Source of the DNA: an uncultured Burkholderiaceae bacterium
GTDB taxonomy: Bacteria > Pseudomonadota > Gammaproteobacteria > Burkholderiales > Burkholderiaceae_C
Length of the DNA: 49,739 bases
Reading direction: 5' to 3'
NCBI GenBank assembly: GCA_938022295.1
Contig: CALIDR010000126.1
Location: forward strand, 1 to 49,739
Shown: piece after piece, positions 1 to 7,730 of the stretch
Position numbering within the stretch: the stretch's first letter is position 1
Layout of the letters: the number at the start of each line of letters is the position of its first letter
The notes under the pieces: generated by a model
The model's input: the letters and a program-made list of their open reading frames with translations, nothing else
What the model was told of the DNA's origin: nothing
The model's database searches: none
Made by a program: the position numbers and the translations under genes

Positions 1-792
1 CGCGACGGCGTGCCGGTGGCCGGCCACGACCGGCGGCTGAACCCGGCGCTGGTGCGCGACGCCGACGGCCGCTGGCTCGAAGAGCCGACGCCTGTCGTGT
101 TCGCGCTCGACGTCGCGGCGCTGCAGCGCTTCGACGTCGGCCGGCTGCGCCCGGGCACCGCCTACGCCGCGGCGTGGCCCGAGCAGCAGCCGGTCGACGG
201 CACGCCGATGCCCACCCTCGCCCGGGTCTTCGAGCACGTCGCCGCGCTCGGCGCGCGCGACGTGCGCTTCAACGTCGAGACCAAGCTTTCGCCGCTCGAG
301 CCCGACACTGCCCCCGACCCCGAGACGTTCGTGCGCGCCGTGCTCGCCGTCGTCGACGCCCACGGCCTGCGCGCGCGGGTGAGCCTGCAGAGCTTCGACT
401 GGCGCACCCTCGACGTCGTGTGGCGCCTCGCGCCCGAGATCGCGCGCGTGGCGCTGACGTCGAGCACGCCGCGCTTCGACAACGTAGGCGACGCGCGCTG
501 GACCGGCGGGCGGCGGCTCGCCGAGCACGGCAGCGTGCCGCGCCTCGTGCACGCCGCGCAGGCGCAGGCCTGGTCGCCGTTCCACGGCAACCTGACGCCC
601 GCGCTGCTGGCCGAGGCGCGCGCGCTCGGACTGGCGGTGATCCCGTGGACCGTCAACGAGCCGGCCGACATCGAGCGCCTGCTCGACTGGGGCGTGGACG
701 GCCTGATCAGCGACCACCCCGAGCGCGTGCGCGCCGCGCTGGCGCGCCACGGCGTGCCGCTGCCCCCGCCGCTGGCGGCGCGGCGACAATAG
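1..792 (+). CDS. Glycerophosphodiester phosphodiesterase, 5'-truncated by window edge
   Basis: This protein hydrolyses glycerophosphodiesters to sn-glycerol 3-phosphate and an alcohol. The reading frame is open from base 1, so the start lies outside the window. The visible 263 residues begin at the family segment DGVPVAGHD, which carries the second active-site His of the GDPD barrel; the HRG-type motif normally lies upstream. NVETK supplies the metal-binding Glu. The C-terminal strand WTVNEPADIERLLDWGVDGLISDHP is typical of GDPD proteins in spaced form (WTVN, then GVDGLISDHP). It ends 23 bases before argG on the same strand. Family assignment is firm. Whether the enzyme is secreted cannot be judged without the N-terminus. 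Confidence 0.88.
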   Translation, partial: RDGVPVAGHDRRLNPALVRDADGRWLEEPTPVVFALDVAALQRFDVGRLRPGTAYAAAWPEQQPVDGTPMPTLARVFEHVAALGARDVRFNVETKLSPLEPDTAPDPETFVRAVLAVVDAHGLRARVSLQSFDWRTLDVVWRLAPEIARVALTSSTPRFDNVGDARWTGGRRLAEHGSVPRLVHAAQAQAWSPFHGNLTPALLAEARALGLAVIPWTVNEPADIERLLDWGVDGLISDHPERVRAALARHGVPLPPPLAARRQ

Positions 793-815
793 CCGCGCTC
801 ACATCGACCGACGTC

Positions 816-2159
816 ATGGCCACGATCCTGCAATCCCTACCCGTCGGCCGCAAGGTCGGCATCGCGTTCTCCGGCGGCCTGGACACCAGCGCCGCGCTGC
901 TGTGGATGCGCCAGAAGGGTGCCGTCCCCTACGCCTACACCGCCCACCTCGGCCAGCCCGACGAGCCCGACTACGACGACATCCCGAAGCGCGCGCGGGC
1001 CTCCGGCGCCGAGCGCGCCCGGCTGGTGGACTGCCGCGCCCAGCTCGTCGCCGAAGGCATTGCCGCGCTGCAGTGCGGCGCGTTCCACATCTCCACCGCC
1101 GGGCTGACCTACTTCAACACGACGCCGATCGGCCGCGCCGTCACCGGCACGATGCTGGTGGCGGCGATGAAGGACGACGACGTGCACGTCTGGGGCGACG
1201 GCAGCACGTTCAAGGGCAACGACATCGAGCGCTTCTACCGCTACGGCCTGCTCGCCAACCCGGCGCTGCAGATCTACAAGCCGTGGCTCGACCAGGCGTT
1301 CATCGACGAGCTCGGCGGCCGCGCCGAGATGTCGGCCTTCATGCAGGCGCACGGCCACGGCTACCGGATGTCGGCCGAGAAGGCGTACTCGACCGACTCG
1401 AACCTGCTCGGCGCGACCCACGAGGCGAAGGACCTCGAGCACCTGAACCGCGGCATGACGATCGTGCAGCCGATCATGGGCGTGGCGTTCTGGCGCGACG
1501 ACGTCGAGGTCAAGCGCGAGACGGTCAGCGTGCGCTTCGACGAAGGCCGGCCGGTGGCGCTGAACGGCCAGACGTTCGACGACCCGGTGAGCCTGATGCT
1601 GGAGGCCAACCGCATCGGCGGGCGCCACGGCCTCGGGATGTGCGACCAGATCGAGAACCGCATCATCGAGGCCAAGAGCCGCGGCATCTACGAGGCGCCG
1701 GGCATGTCGCTGCTGTTCATCGCCTACGAGCGGCTCGTGACCGGCATCCACAACGAGGACACGATCGAGCAGTACCGCGACAACGGCCGCAAGCTCGGCC
1801 GCCTGCTGTACCAGGGCCGCTGGTTCGACCCGCAGGCGATCATGCTGCGCGAGAGCGCGCAGCGCTGGGTCGCGCGCGCCGTCACCGGCGAGGTCACGCT
1901 CGAGCTGCGGCGCGGCAACGACTACTCGATCCTGGACACCGAGAGCCCGAACCTGACGTACCACCCCGAGCGGCTGACGATGGAAAAGGGCGCCTCGATG
2001 TTCACGCCGGCCGACCGCATCGGCCAGCTGACGATGCGCAACCTCGACATCGTCGACACCCGCGACAAGCTCGCGATCTACGCCCGCGCGGGGCTGCTCT
2101 CGCTCGGCGGCGCGGCGGCGCTGCCGCGCCTGTCCAACGACGAGGGCGACCCCGCGTGA
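816..2159 (+). CDS. argG: Argininosuccinate synthase
   Basis: ArgG condenses citrulline and aspartate with ATP to argininosuccinate, the penultimate step of arginine synthesis, in the cytoplasm. The predicted 447 residues match the long form seen in E. coli rather than the ~400-residue form. The ATP-pyrophosphatase loop SGGLDTS is at residues 19-25. The ATG at 816 was chosen because it places this loop at the usual distance from the N-terminus; the same frame is open far upstream, but that part is a shadow of the phosphodiesterase gene. The stop codon overlaps the GTG start of the next gene (GTGA at 2156-2159), so the downstream gene is probably translationally coupled. Confidence 0.97.
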   Translation: MATILQSLPVGRKVGIAFSGGLDTSAALLWMRQKGAVPYAYTAHLGQPDEPDYDDIPKRARASGAERARLVDCRAQLVAEGIAALQCGAFHISTAGLTYFNTTPIGRAVTGTMLVAAMKDDDVHVWGDGSTFKGNDIERFYRYGLLANPALQIYKPWLDQAFIDELGGRAEMSAFMQAHGHGYRMSAEKAYSTDSNLLGATHEAKDLEHLNRGMTIVQPIMGVAFWRDDVEVKRETVSVRFDEGRPVALNGQTFDDPVSLMLEANRIGGRHGLGMCDQIENRIIEAKSRGIYEAPGMSLLFIAYERLVTGIHNEDTIEQYRDNGRKLGRLLYQGRWFDPQAIMLRESAQRWVARAVTGEVTLELRRGNDYSILDTESPNLTYHPERLTMEKGASMFTPADRIGQLTMRNLDIVDTRDKLAIYARAGLLSLGGAAALPRLSNDEGDPA

Positions 2160-2668
2160 CGCGCCGCCGCGCGGCCGTGCTCGGCGCCGGCGCGGCGGCG
2201 CTGGCGGCGGCGTGGCCGGCGGTGGCGGCCGCGCTCGCCGCGCCGGGCGGCCCGGTCGTGCTCACGCTGTCGGGGCGCGTCGGCCGGCCCAACGACGGCG
2301 CCCGCGCCCGCTTCGACATGGCGATGCTCGAGGCGCTGGCGCAGCGCGAGCTCGTCGTGCCCACGCCCTGGTACGACCAGCCGCGGCGCTTCACCGGGCC
2401 GCTGCTGCGCGACGTGCTGGCCGCCGCCGCAGCGCGCGGCGAGCGGCTGCGCGCCTCGGCGCTGAACGACTACCGGGTCGAGATCCCGTTCGACGACGTC
2501 GTGCGCCACGACGTCGTGCTCGCGCGGCTGCTCGACGGCAAGCCGATGTCGGTGCGCGAGAAGGGACCGCTGTTCGTGATGTACCCGTTCGACCGCCGCC
2601 CCGAGCTGCGCAACGCCGTCTACTACAGCCGCTGCATCTGGCAGCTGCACGCCATCGACGTCCAATGA
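2156..2668 (+). CDS. Small secreted protein with oxidoreductase molybdopterin-binding fold
   Basis: A 170-residue protein with an N-terminal signal (TRRRAAVLGAG followed by an Ala-rich hydrophobic stretch to about residue 28) and the rest resembling the sulfite-oxidase-type molybdopterin-binding domain. The family C-terminal pattern VMYPFDRRPEL...YYSRCIWQLHAIDV is recognisable in pieces (VMYPFD, YYSRCIWQL). The only Cys is in that C-terminal SRCIWQL segment, so no candidate sits at the usual Mo-ligand position. Catalysis is therefore doubtful and a binding or sensory role is plausible. The GTG start overlaps the argG stop, and its own stop overlaps the ATG of the hybrid kinase (ATGA at 2665-2668). 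This tight coupling suggests it acts with the kinase in the periplasm. Function is inferred. Confidence 0.72.
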   Translation: MTRRRAAVLGAGAAALAAAWPAVAAALAAPGGPVVLTLSGRVGRPNDGARARFDMAMLEALAQRELVVPTPWYDQPRRFTGPLLRDVLAAAAARGERLRASALNDYRVEIPFDDVVRHDVVLARLLDGKPMSVREKGPLFVMYPFDRRPELRNAVYYSRCIWQLHAIDVQ

Positions 2669-4491
2669 GCGAGCCCGCGGCGCCGCCGGCCCCGCAAGCC
2701 CCGCACCGTCCGGGCTGGGCGTTCTGGGCCACCGGCGCGCTGCTGGTGCTCGTGCTCGCCGCGGTGGCGTTCGTGCAGTCGCGCCAGCACGCGCTGCTGG
2801 ACGCGACGACGCACTACCAGGACGACTACCTCAAGATCAGCCTCGGCCAGCTCGAGACCGAGTACCTGCGGCTGCGCGACGTCTGGCACGACGGCGCGAC
2901 GCGCGACACCGTCGACCGCGACGCGCTGCAGCTGCGCTACGACATTTTCGTCAGCCGCGTCGACCTGCTGAACAACCGCACCGCGGAGCGGCTGATCGCC
3001 GACCGGCGCGAGTTCGACGCCACCTGGGCGCAGCTGACGGCCTTCGTGCGCGACGCCGACGCGCTGCTCGGGCCGCAGCGGGGCGTGCCGGCCGACGCCG
3101 CCGCGCTGCGGGCGCTGCTGCCGGCGCTCGACGCGCTCGAGAAGCCGATCCACGCCCTCACGCTCGAGGCGTCGCACGTCGCCACGGCGCAGGTCGCACT
3201 GCGCAACGAGGCGGTGCGCCAGCACAACCGCGTCGCCCTCGCGCTGACGGCGCTGCTGTCGGTGACGACGCTGGTGTTCGGCGTGATCGCGATGGGGCAG
3301 ATGCGCCAGCTCGAGCGCCGCCGCCGCGAACAGGAGGCGCTGGCGGCCGAGCTGCGCGACGCGCGCCGCGCCGCCGAGGCGGCGAGCGATGCGAAGAGCG
3401 CCTTCCTCGCCAACATGAGCCACGAGATCCGCACCCCGTTCCACGGGCTGCTGGGCATGCTCTCGCTGCTGCGCGACACGCCGCTGGACGAGCGGCAGCG
3501 GACGCACCTGAAGACGGCCACCGAGTCGGCCGACCACCTGCTCGCGATCCTCAACGACGTGCTGGACCTGTCCAAGCTCGAGGCGGGCACGCTGCGCCTG
3601 GAGCCCGAGCCGGTGGAGCTGCGGCGCCTGGTCGACGACGTCGAGGCGCTGATGCGGCCCCAGGTCATCGGCAAGGGGCTCGCGCTGCACGTGGCGGTGG
3701 ACGACGCGCTGCCGCCGCACGTGGTCGCCGACCCCACGCGCGTCAGGCAGGTGCTGTTCAACCTGCTGTCCAATGCGATCAAGTTCTCCGACCGCGGCGC
3801 GATCATGCTCGAGGTGCAGCGCGGCGACGGGCGCATCGAGTTCGTCGTCACCGACACCGGCATCGGGATCGACGAGGCGACGCTCGCCCGCCTGTTCGAG
3901 CGCTTCTCGCAGGGCGACGCGAGCCGCTCGCGCCGCCACGGCGGCGCGGGGCTGGGCCTGGAGATCTCGCGCAACCTGGCGCGCCTGATGGGCGGCGACC
4001 TCACGGTGCGCAGCAACCCCGGGCGCGGCAGCCGGTTCCAGTTCGACCTGCCGCTCGTCGAGGCCGGCGCGCCCGCGCCGGCGCCCGCGCCGGACGCGGC
4101 GCCGGCGCCCGCGCGGCCGCTGCGCGTGCTCGCCGCCGAGGACCACCCGGTCAACCGGCTCTACCTCGGGGCGCTGCTCGAGCGCCTGGGCCACCAGGCG
4201 ACGTTCGTCGAGAACGGCGTGCAGGCGGTCGAGGCGGCGCGCGAGCTGGCCGCGCGCGGCGACTGCGTCGACCTCGTCCTGATGGACCTGCACATGCCCA
4301 CGCTGGACGGCGTCGGCGCCGCGCGAGGCATCCGCGCGCTCGGCGGCCCGATGTCGGCGGTGCCGATCCTCGCGCTGACGGCCGACGTGTTCCCCGAGAC
4401 GCGCGAACGGTGCCTGGCCGCCGGCATGAACGGCTTCATCGCCAAGCCGGTGGACCTCGGCGCGCTGTCGGCCGCGATCTCGCGGGTCTGA
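2665..4491 (+). CDS. Hybrid sensor histidine kinase with C-terminal receiver domain
   Basis: A 608-residue membrane sensor. TM1 spans about residues 18-39 and TM2 about 190-213, enclosing a ~150-residue periplasmic helical region. HisKA follows, with phospho-acceptor H253 in SHEIRTPFHG. The HATPase domain shows N-box NLLSN (366-370), DTGIGID and GGAGLGLEIS. A Pro/Ala-rich linker leads to a receiver domain with phospho-acceptor D541 in LMDLHMPTLDG, and FIAKPVD near the end. No output domain is present, so phosphate probably passes to an unlinked phosphotransfer protein or regulator. The start overlaps the stop of the molybdopterin-fold gene, making that protein the best candidate for a periplasmic input partner. 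The signal sensed is unknown. Confidence 0.93.
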   Translation: MSEPAAPPAPQAPHRPGWAFWATGALLVLVLAAVAFVQSRQHALLDATTHYQDDYLKISLGQLETEYLRLRDVWHDGATRDTVDRDALQLRYDIFVSRVDLLNNRTAERLIADRREFDATWAQLTAFVRDADALLGPQRGVPADAAALRALLPALDALEKPIHALTLEASHVATAQVALRNEAVRQHNRVALALTALLSVTTLVFGVIAMGQMRQLERRRREQEALAAELRDARRAAEAASDAKSAFLANMSHEIRTPFHGLLGMLSLLRDTPLDERQRTHLKTATESADHLLAILNDVLDLSKLEAGTLRLEPEPVELRRLVDDVEALMRPQVIGKGLALHVAVDDALPPHVVADPTRVRQVLFNLLSNAIKFSDRGAIMLEVQRGDGRIEFVVTDTGIGIDEATLARLFERFSQGDASRSRRHGGAGLGLEISRNLARLMGGDLTVRSNPGRGSRFQFDLPLVEAGAPAPAPAPDAAPAPARPLRVLAAEDHPVNRLYLGALLERLGHQATFVENGVQAVEAARELAARGDCVDLVLMDLHMPTLDGVGAARGIRALGGPMSAVPILALTADVFPETRERCLAAGMNGFIAKPVDLGALSAAISRV

Positions 4492-4503
4492 CGCGCGAGG
4501 CCG

Positions 4504-5556
4504 TCAGACGACGACCGGCTCGGGCTCGAGCCGGATGCCGAAGCGCCCGTAGACGCTTTCCTGGATCGCGCGCGCGAGCGTCAGCACCTCGGCGCCGCTC
4601 GCCCCCCCGCGGTTGACGAGCACGAGCGCCTGCTTGTCGTACACCCCGGCGCGGCCGATCGACTTGCCCTTCCAGCCGCAGGCGTCGATCAGCCAGCCGG
4701 CGGCGAGCTTGTAGCGGCCGTCGGGCAGCGCGTAGTGCACGAGGTGCGGGTCGCGGCCGATGATGTCGCGGCACTGCTCGGCGGTGACGACCGGGTTCTT
4801 GAAGAAGCTGCCGGCGTTGCCGATCGTCGCCGGGTCGGGCAGCTTGGCGCGGCGGATCGCGCACACCCAGTCGAAGATCGTGCGCGCGTCGGGCGCCGTG
4901 AGGCCGGTCTCGTGCACCTTGCGCTCGAGGTCGAGATAGCCGAGCACCGGCCGCCAGGGCCTGGGCAGGCGCAGCCGCACGCGCGTGATCAGGCTCTTGC
5001 CCGCGAGGCCGCCGAAGCCGCCGTGCTTGAAGACGCTGTCGCGGTAGCCGAAGCGGCAGGCGGCGGCGTCGAGCGTGACGCTGCGCCCGGTGACGAGGTC
5101 CACCGCGTCGAGCGACTCGAAGCGATCGGCGAGCTCGAGCCCGTAGGCGCCGATGTTCTGCACCGGCGCCGCACCGACGGTGCCGGGGATCAGCGCCAGG
5201 TTCTCCAGCCCCGCATACCCCTGCCCGAGCGTCCACGCGACGAGTTCGTGCCACGACTCGCCGGCGCCGGCCTCGACGACGAAGGCGTCGTCGCGCGCCT
5301 CGAGCAGGCGCATGCCGCGCACCTCGACCTTCAGCACCACCTGCGCGACGTCGCGCGTGAGCACCAGGTTGCTGCCGCCGCCGAGCACGAGCTTCGGCGC
5401 GCGGCCGAGCTGCGGATCGGCGAGCACGCGGCGCACGTCGGCGTCGCTGCGCACGCGCACCATCGTCTGCGCGATCGCGGGCAGCCCGAACGTGTTGTAG
5501 GCACGAAGGCTGACCTGGCGTTCGACCGCGAAACCGTTTTCGACGACGGGGTGCAT
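4504..5556 (-). CDS. murB: UDP-N-acetylenolpyruvoylglucosamine reductase
   Basis: MurB reduces UDP-GlcNAc-enolpyruvate to UDP-MurNAc with NADPH and FAD in cytoplasmic peptidoglycan precursor synthesis. At 350 residues it is the long type I form. Visible motifs are NTFGL near the N-terminus, the FAD-binding GGGSNLVL, NLALIPGTVGAAPVQNIGAYG, the FGYRDSVFK segment, catalytic serine in GNAGSFFKNP, and the C-terminal Glu in RLEPEP. It is convergent with the hybrid kinase gene and divergent from yajQ. A -10-like GAAAAT sits 6 bases before the ATG, suggesting a leaderless transcript. Confidence 0.96.
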   Translation of the reverse strand: MHPVVENGFAVERQVSLRAYNTFGLPAIAQTMVRVRSDADVRRVLADPQLGRAPKLVLGGGSNLVLTRDVAQVVLKVEVRGMRLLEARDDAFVVEAGAGESWHELVAWTLGQGYAGLENLALIPGTVGAAPVQNIGAYGLELADRFESLDAVDLVTGRSVTLDAAACRFGYRDSVFKHGGFGGLAGKSLITRVRLRLPRPWRPVLGYLDLERKVHETGLTAPDARTIFDWVCAIRRAKLPDPATIGNAGSFFKNPVVTAEQCRDIIGRDPHLVHYALPDGRYKLAAGWLIDACGWKGKSIGRAGVYDKQALVLVNRGGASGAEVLTLARAIQESVYGRFGIRLEPEPVVV

Positions 5557-5562
5557 GGCAGA

Positions 5563-5568
5563 ATTTTC
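5563..5568 (-). promoter_or_regulatory. Probable -10 hexamer of murB (leaderless)
   Basis: GAAAAT on the minus strand, separated from the murB ATG by 6 bases in an otherwise GC-rich region. This would place the transcript start at or next to the ATG. No convincing -35 is visible. Confidence 0.4.
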
Positions 5569-5606
5569 GCCGATCGGTGCCGCCTGCGCGCCTTCGACCC
5601 CACGCC

Positions 5607-6101
5607 ATGCCCAGCTTCGACACCGTGCTCGAGCCCGACCTCGTCGAGGTGCGCAACGCCGTCGACCAGTGCGCCAAGGAGATCGGCACCCGCTTCGACT
5701 TCAAGGGCACGAGCGCGCGCGTCGAGCTCGGCGACAAGGGCAAGGAGCTCACGCTGTACGGCGACAGCGACTTCCAGCTCGGCCAGGTCAAGGACGTGCT
5801 GCTGGCCAAGCTCGCCAAGCGCGGCGTCGACGTGCGCTTCCTCGACGACAGTGCGAAGGTCGAGAAGATCGGCGGCGACAAGGTCAGGCAGGTGCTGCGC
5901 GTCAAGGCGGGCATCGACGGCGAGCACGCGAAGAAGATCCAGGCCCTGGTCAAGGCCAGCAAGCTGAAGGTGCAGGCGGCGATCCAGGGCGACACGGTGC
6001 GCGTGACCGGCGGCAAGCGCGACGACCTGCAGGCGGCGATCGCGCTGCTGCGCAAGGAAGTGGCCGACCTGCCGCTGTCGTTCACCAACTTCCGCGACTG
6101 A
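5607..6101 (+). CDS. yajQ: YajQ family nucleotide-binding protein (DUF520)
   Basis: A 164-residue protein that starts with the family signature MPSFD. Further signatures are EVRNAVDQCAKEI, RFDFKGT and the C-terminal LPLSFTNFRD. The fold is two ferredoxin-like RNA-recognition-type domains. Homologues bind nucleic acid or nucleotides, and the Xanthomonas homologue binds cyclic-di-GMP; which applies here cannot be told from sequence. The ATG at 5607 was preferred over an in-frame ATG at 5577 because it restores the conserved N-terminus. It is followed after 4 bases by the protease gene on the same strand. Confidence 0.93.
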   Translation: MPSFDTVLEPDLVEVRNAVDQCAKEIGTRFDFKGTSARVELGDKGKELTLYGDSDFQLGQVKDVLLAKLAKRGVDVRFLDDSAKVEKIGGDKVRQVLRVKAGIDGEHAKKIQALVKASKLKVQAAIQGDTVRVTGGKRDDLQAAIALLRKEVADLPLSFTNFRD

Positions 6102-6105
6102 CGCG

Positions 6106-6756
6106 ATGCGCCGGCCGCGGACGCTGTGGGTGATCGTCGCCGGCATGGCCGCCGCCGGCGCGGCTGCCGCCCAGCACGTGACGCTCAACGGCAGCATCGG
6201 CACCCGCGCCGCGCTGCTCGTGATCGACGGCCAGCCGCGCACCGTCGCGGTGGGCAGCAGCGTGGGCGGCGTGCGCGTGCTGTCGGTCAGCGAAGGCGCG
6301 GTCGAGGTCGAGGTGGAAGGCCGCCGCCAGGTGCTGCGCATCGGCGAGGCGCCGGCCGCCGTCGCCGGCGCGCCTCGCCCCGCGACGGCGGGCGAGATCG
6401 TGCTCACCGCCGGGCCCGGCGGGCACTTCACGACGCTGGGCAGCGTCAACGGGCGGCCGGTGTCGTTCATCGTCGACACCGGGGCCACCGTCGTCGCGCT
6501 CGGCCAGGCCCAGGCCGAGGGCGCGGGCCTGAACTGGCGTACCGGCCAGCCGGTCGTCACGCAGACCGCCAACGGCCCGGTGACGGCCTACGCCGTCACG
6601 CTCGACCGCGTGCGCGTCGGCGAGGTCGAGGTGCGGCAGGTGCCGGCGATCGTGCTGCCGGTCGTGCTGCCTCACGCGCTGCTGGGCAACAGCTTCCTGC
6701 AGCGGTTCCAGCTCACGCGCACGAACGACGTGATGCGGCTGGAGCGCAAGCCGTAG
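6106..6756 (+). CDS. Retropepsin-like clan AA aspartic protease, exported
   Basis: A 216-residue protein with a signal peptide (RTLWVIVAG...AAAAQ, cleavage probably after residue 22). The C-terminal half is a retroviral-type aspartic protease domain with the active-site triad in FIVDTGATVVAL (D124) and the conserved ALLGNSFLQRF near the end, as in the TIGR02281-type proteobacterial family. Such single-domain proteases need to dimerise. The N-terminal ~90 residues form a small Gly/Val-rich beta domain also found in homologues. Its natural substrate is unknown. It sits 4 bases after yajQ and likely shares its transcript. A hairpin follows before the convergent folE2. Confidence 0.83.
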   Translation: MRRPRTLWVIVAGMAAAGAAAAQHVTLNGSIGTRAALLVIDGQPRTVAVGSSVGGVRVLSVSEGAVEVEVEGRRQVLRIGEAPAAVAGAPRPATAGEIVLTAGPGGHFTTLGSVNGRPVSFIVDTGATVVALGQAQAEGAGLNWRTGQPVVTQTANGPVTAYAVTLDRVRVGEVEVRQVPAIVLPVVLPHALLGNSFLQRFQLTRTNDVMRLERKP

Positions 6757-6760
6757 CGGA

Positions 6761-6778
6761 GGCCGGAGGCATCCGGCC
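6761..6778. terminator. Perfect 7-bp hairpin between convergent genes
   Basis: Arms GGCCGGA and TCCGGCC enclose the loop GGCA, between the protease stop (6756) and the folE2 stop (6811). It is symmetric and could serve both strands. No T-run follows on either strand, so intrinsic termination is not certain. Confidence 0.4.
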
Positions 6779-6810
6779 CTCGCCAGCCGCGCGCTCGCCC
6801 GCAGCGCGCC

Positions 6811-7611
6811 CTACGAGCGCTCGATGCGCGCGTAGGCGCTGTGGTTGTGGATCGACTCGAAGTTCTCGACGTCGACGGCGTAGCGGCCGATGCGCGGGTC
6901 GGCGTTCAGGCGCAGCGCGACGTCGCGCACCAGGTCCTCGACGAACTTCGGGTTCTCGTAGGCGCGCTCGGTGATCCACTTCTCGTCGGGGCGCTTGAGC
7001 AGCGGCCAGACCTCGCTGGAAGCGCTGTCCTCGGCGAAGCGCACGAGTTCGTGCCAGTCCAAGGGCGCCAGCAGCTCGGCGCGGATCGTCACCTTCGAGC
7101 GCTGGTTGTGCGCGCCGTAGTCGGAGATCTCCTTCGAGCACGGGCACAGGCTCTTGACCGGCACCGCCACCTCGGCCCAGACCGCCGTGCGGCCGTCGCG
7201 CGTCTCGGCGATCCAGCGGCCCTCGTAGTCGAGCAGGCTCGCCACGCCCGACACCGGCGCGCGCTTCTTCAGGAAGAAGCCGAACCGCGCCTCGATGCGG
7301 CCCTCGCCGGCGTGCAGCCGGTCCAGCATCGCCGCGAGCTGGCCGCGCAGCACCGGCGCGTCGACGACGGCGTCGCCGGCGGCGAGCTCGTCGAGCCAGG
7401 CGACGAAGCGCGACATGTGGGTGCCCTTGCGCTCGGCCGGCAGCGCGACGTCGAGGTCCCACGCTGCCGTCGTCGCCTGCACGGCGCCCGCCACGCGCAG
7501 CCGCAGCGGGTAGCGCACGTCCTTGATGCCCACCCGCTGGATCGGCAGGCGCCGCTCGTCGCGCGCGCTTTGCGTGTCGGGGATGTGCAGGCTGTCGGTG
7601 GGGTGGCTCAT
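6811..7611 (-). CDS. folE2: GTP cyclohydrolase FolE2 (type IB)
   Basis: FolE2 converts GTP to 7,8-dihydroneopterin triphosphate, the first step of folate synthesis, using a metal site less dependent on zinc than FolE. The 266 residues show the family pattern: IQRVGIKDVRYPL near the N-terminus, the active-site cysteine segment SLCPCSKEISDYGAHNQRS, and the C-terminal NFESIHNHSAYA. The ATG at 7611 gives the usual N-terminal length. FolE2 genes are often zinc-regulated (Zur) in other bacteria, but no Zur site was recognised here. The frame runs on upstream only as a shadow of dxs. Confidence 0.95.
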   Translation of the reverse strand: MSHPTDSLHIPDTQSARDERRLPIQRVGIKDVRYPLRLRVAGAVQATTAAWDLDVALPAERKGTHMSRFVAWLDELAAGDAVVDAPVLRGQLAAMLDRLHAGEGRIEARFGFFLKKRAPVSGVASLLDYEGRWIAETRDGRTAVWAEVAVPVKSLCPCSKEISDYGAHNQRSKVTIRAELLAPLDWHELVRFAEDSASSEVWPLLKRPDEKWITERAYENPKFVEDLVRDVALRLNADPRIGRYAVDVENFESIHNHSAYARIERS

Positions 7612-7730
7612 CGTCGCTCGTGCCCCGGTCGGGGGGCCGGGGTTCTCGGCGGGGTTCTCGGGGACGACCCGGAGCTTGTCATCAATCGGGCATCCTTGCC
7701 GCGGCGGGCCCATTCGGCGCCGCCGCAACC

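Noticed and set aside
4735..5967. Long plus-strand ORF opposite murB and overlapping yajQ
   Set aside because: It mirrors the codon pattern of murB on the other strand and its low-complexity His/Arg/Ala-rich product resembles no protein. GC-rich genes here produce many such antisense frames, including 7620-9881 (+), 10953-12224 (-) and 18505-21006 (+).
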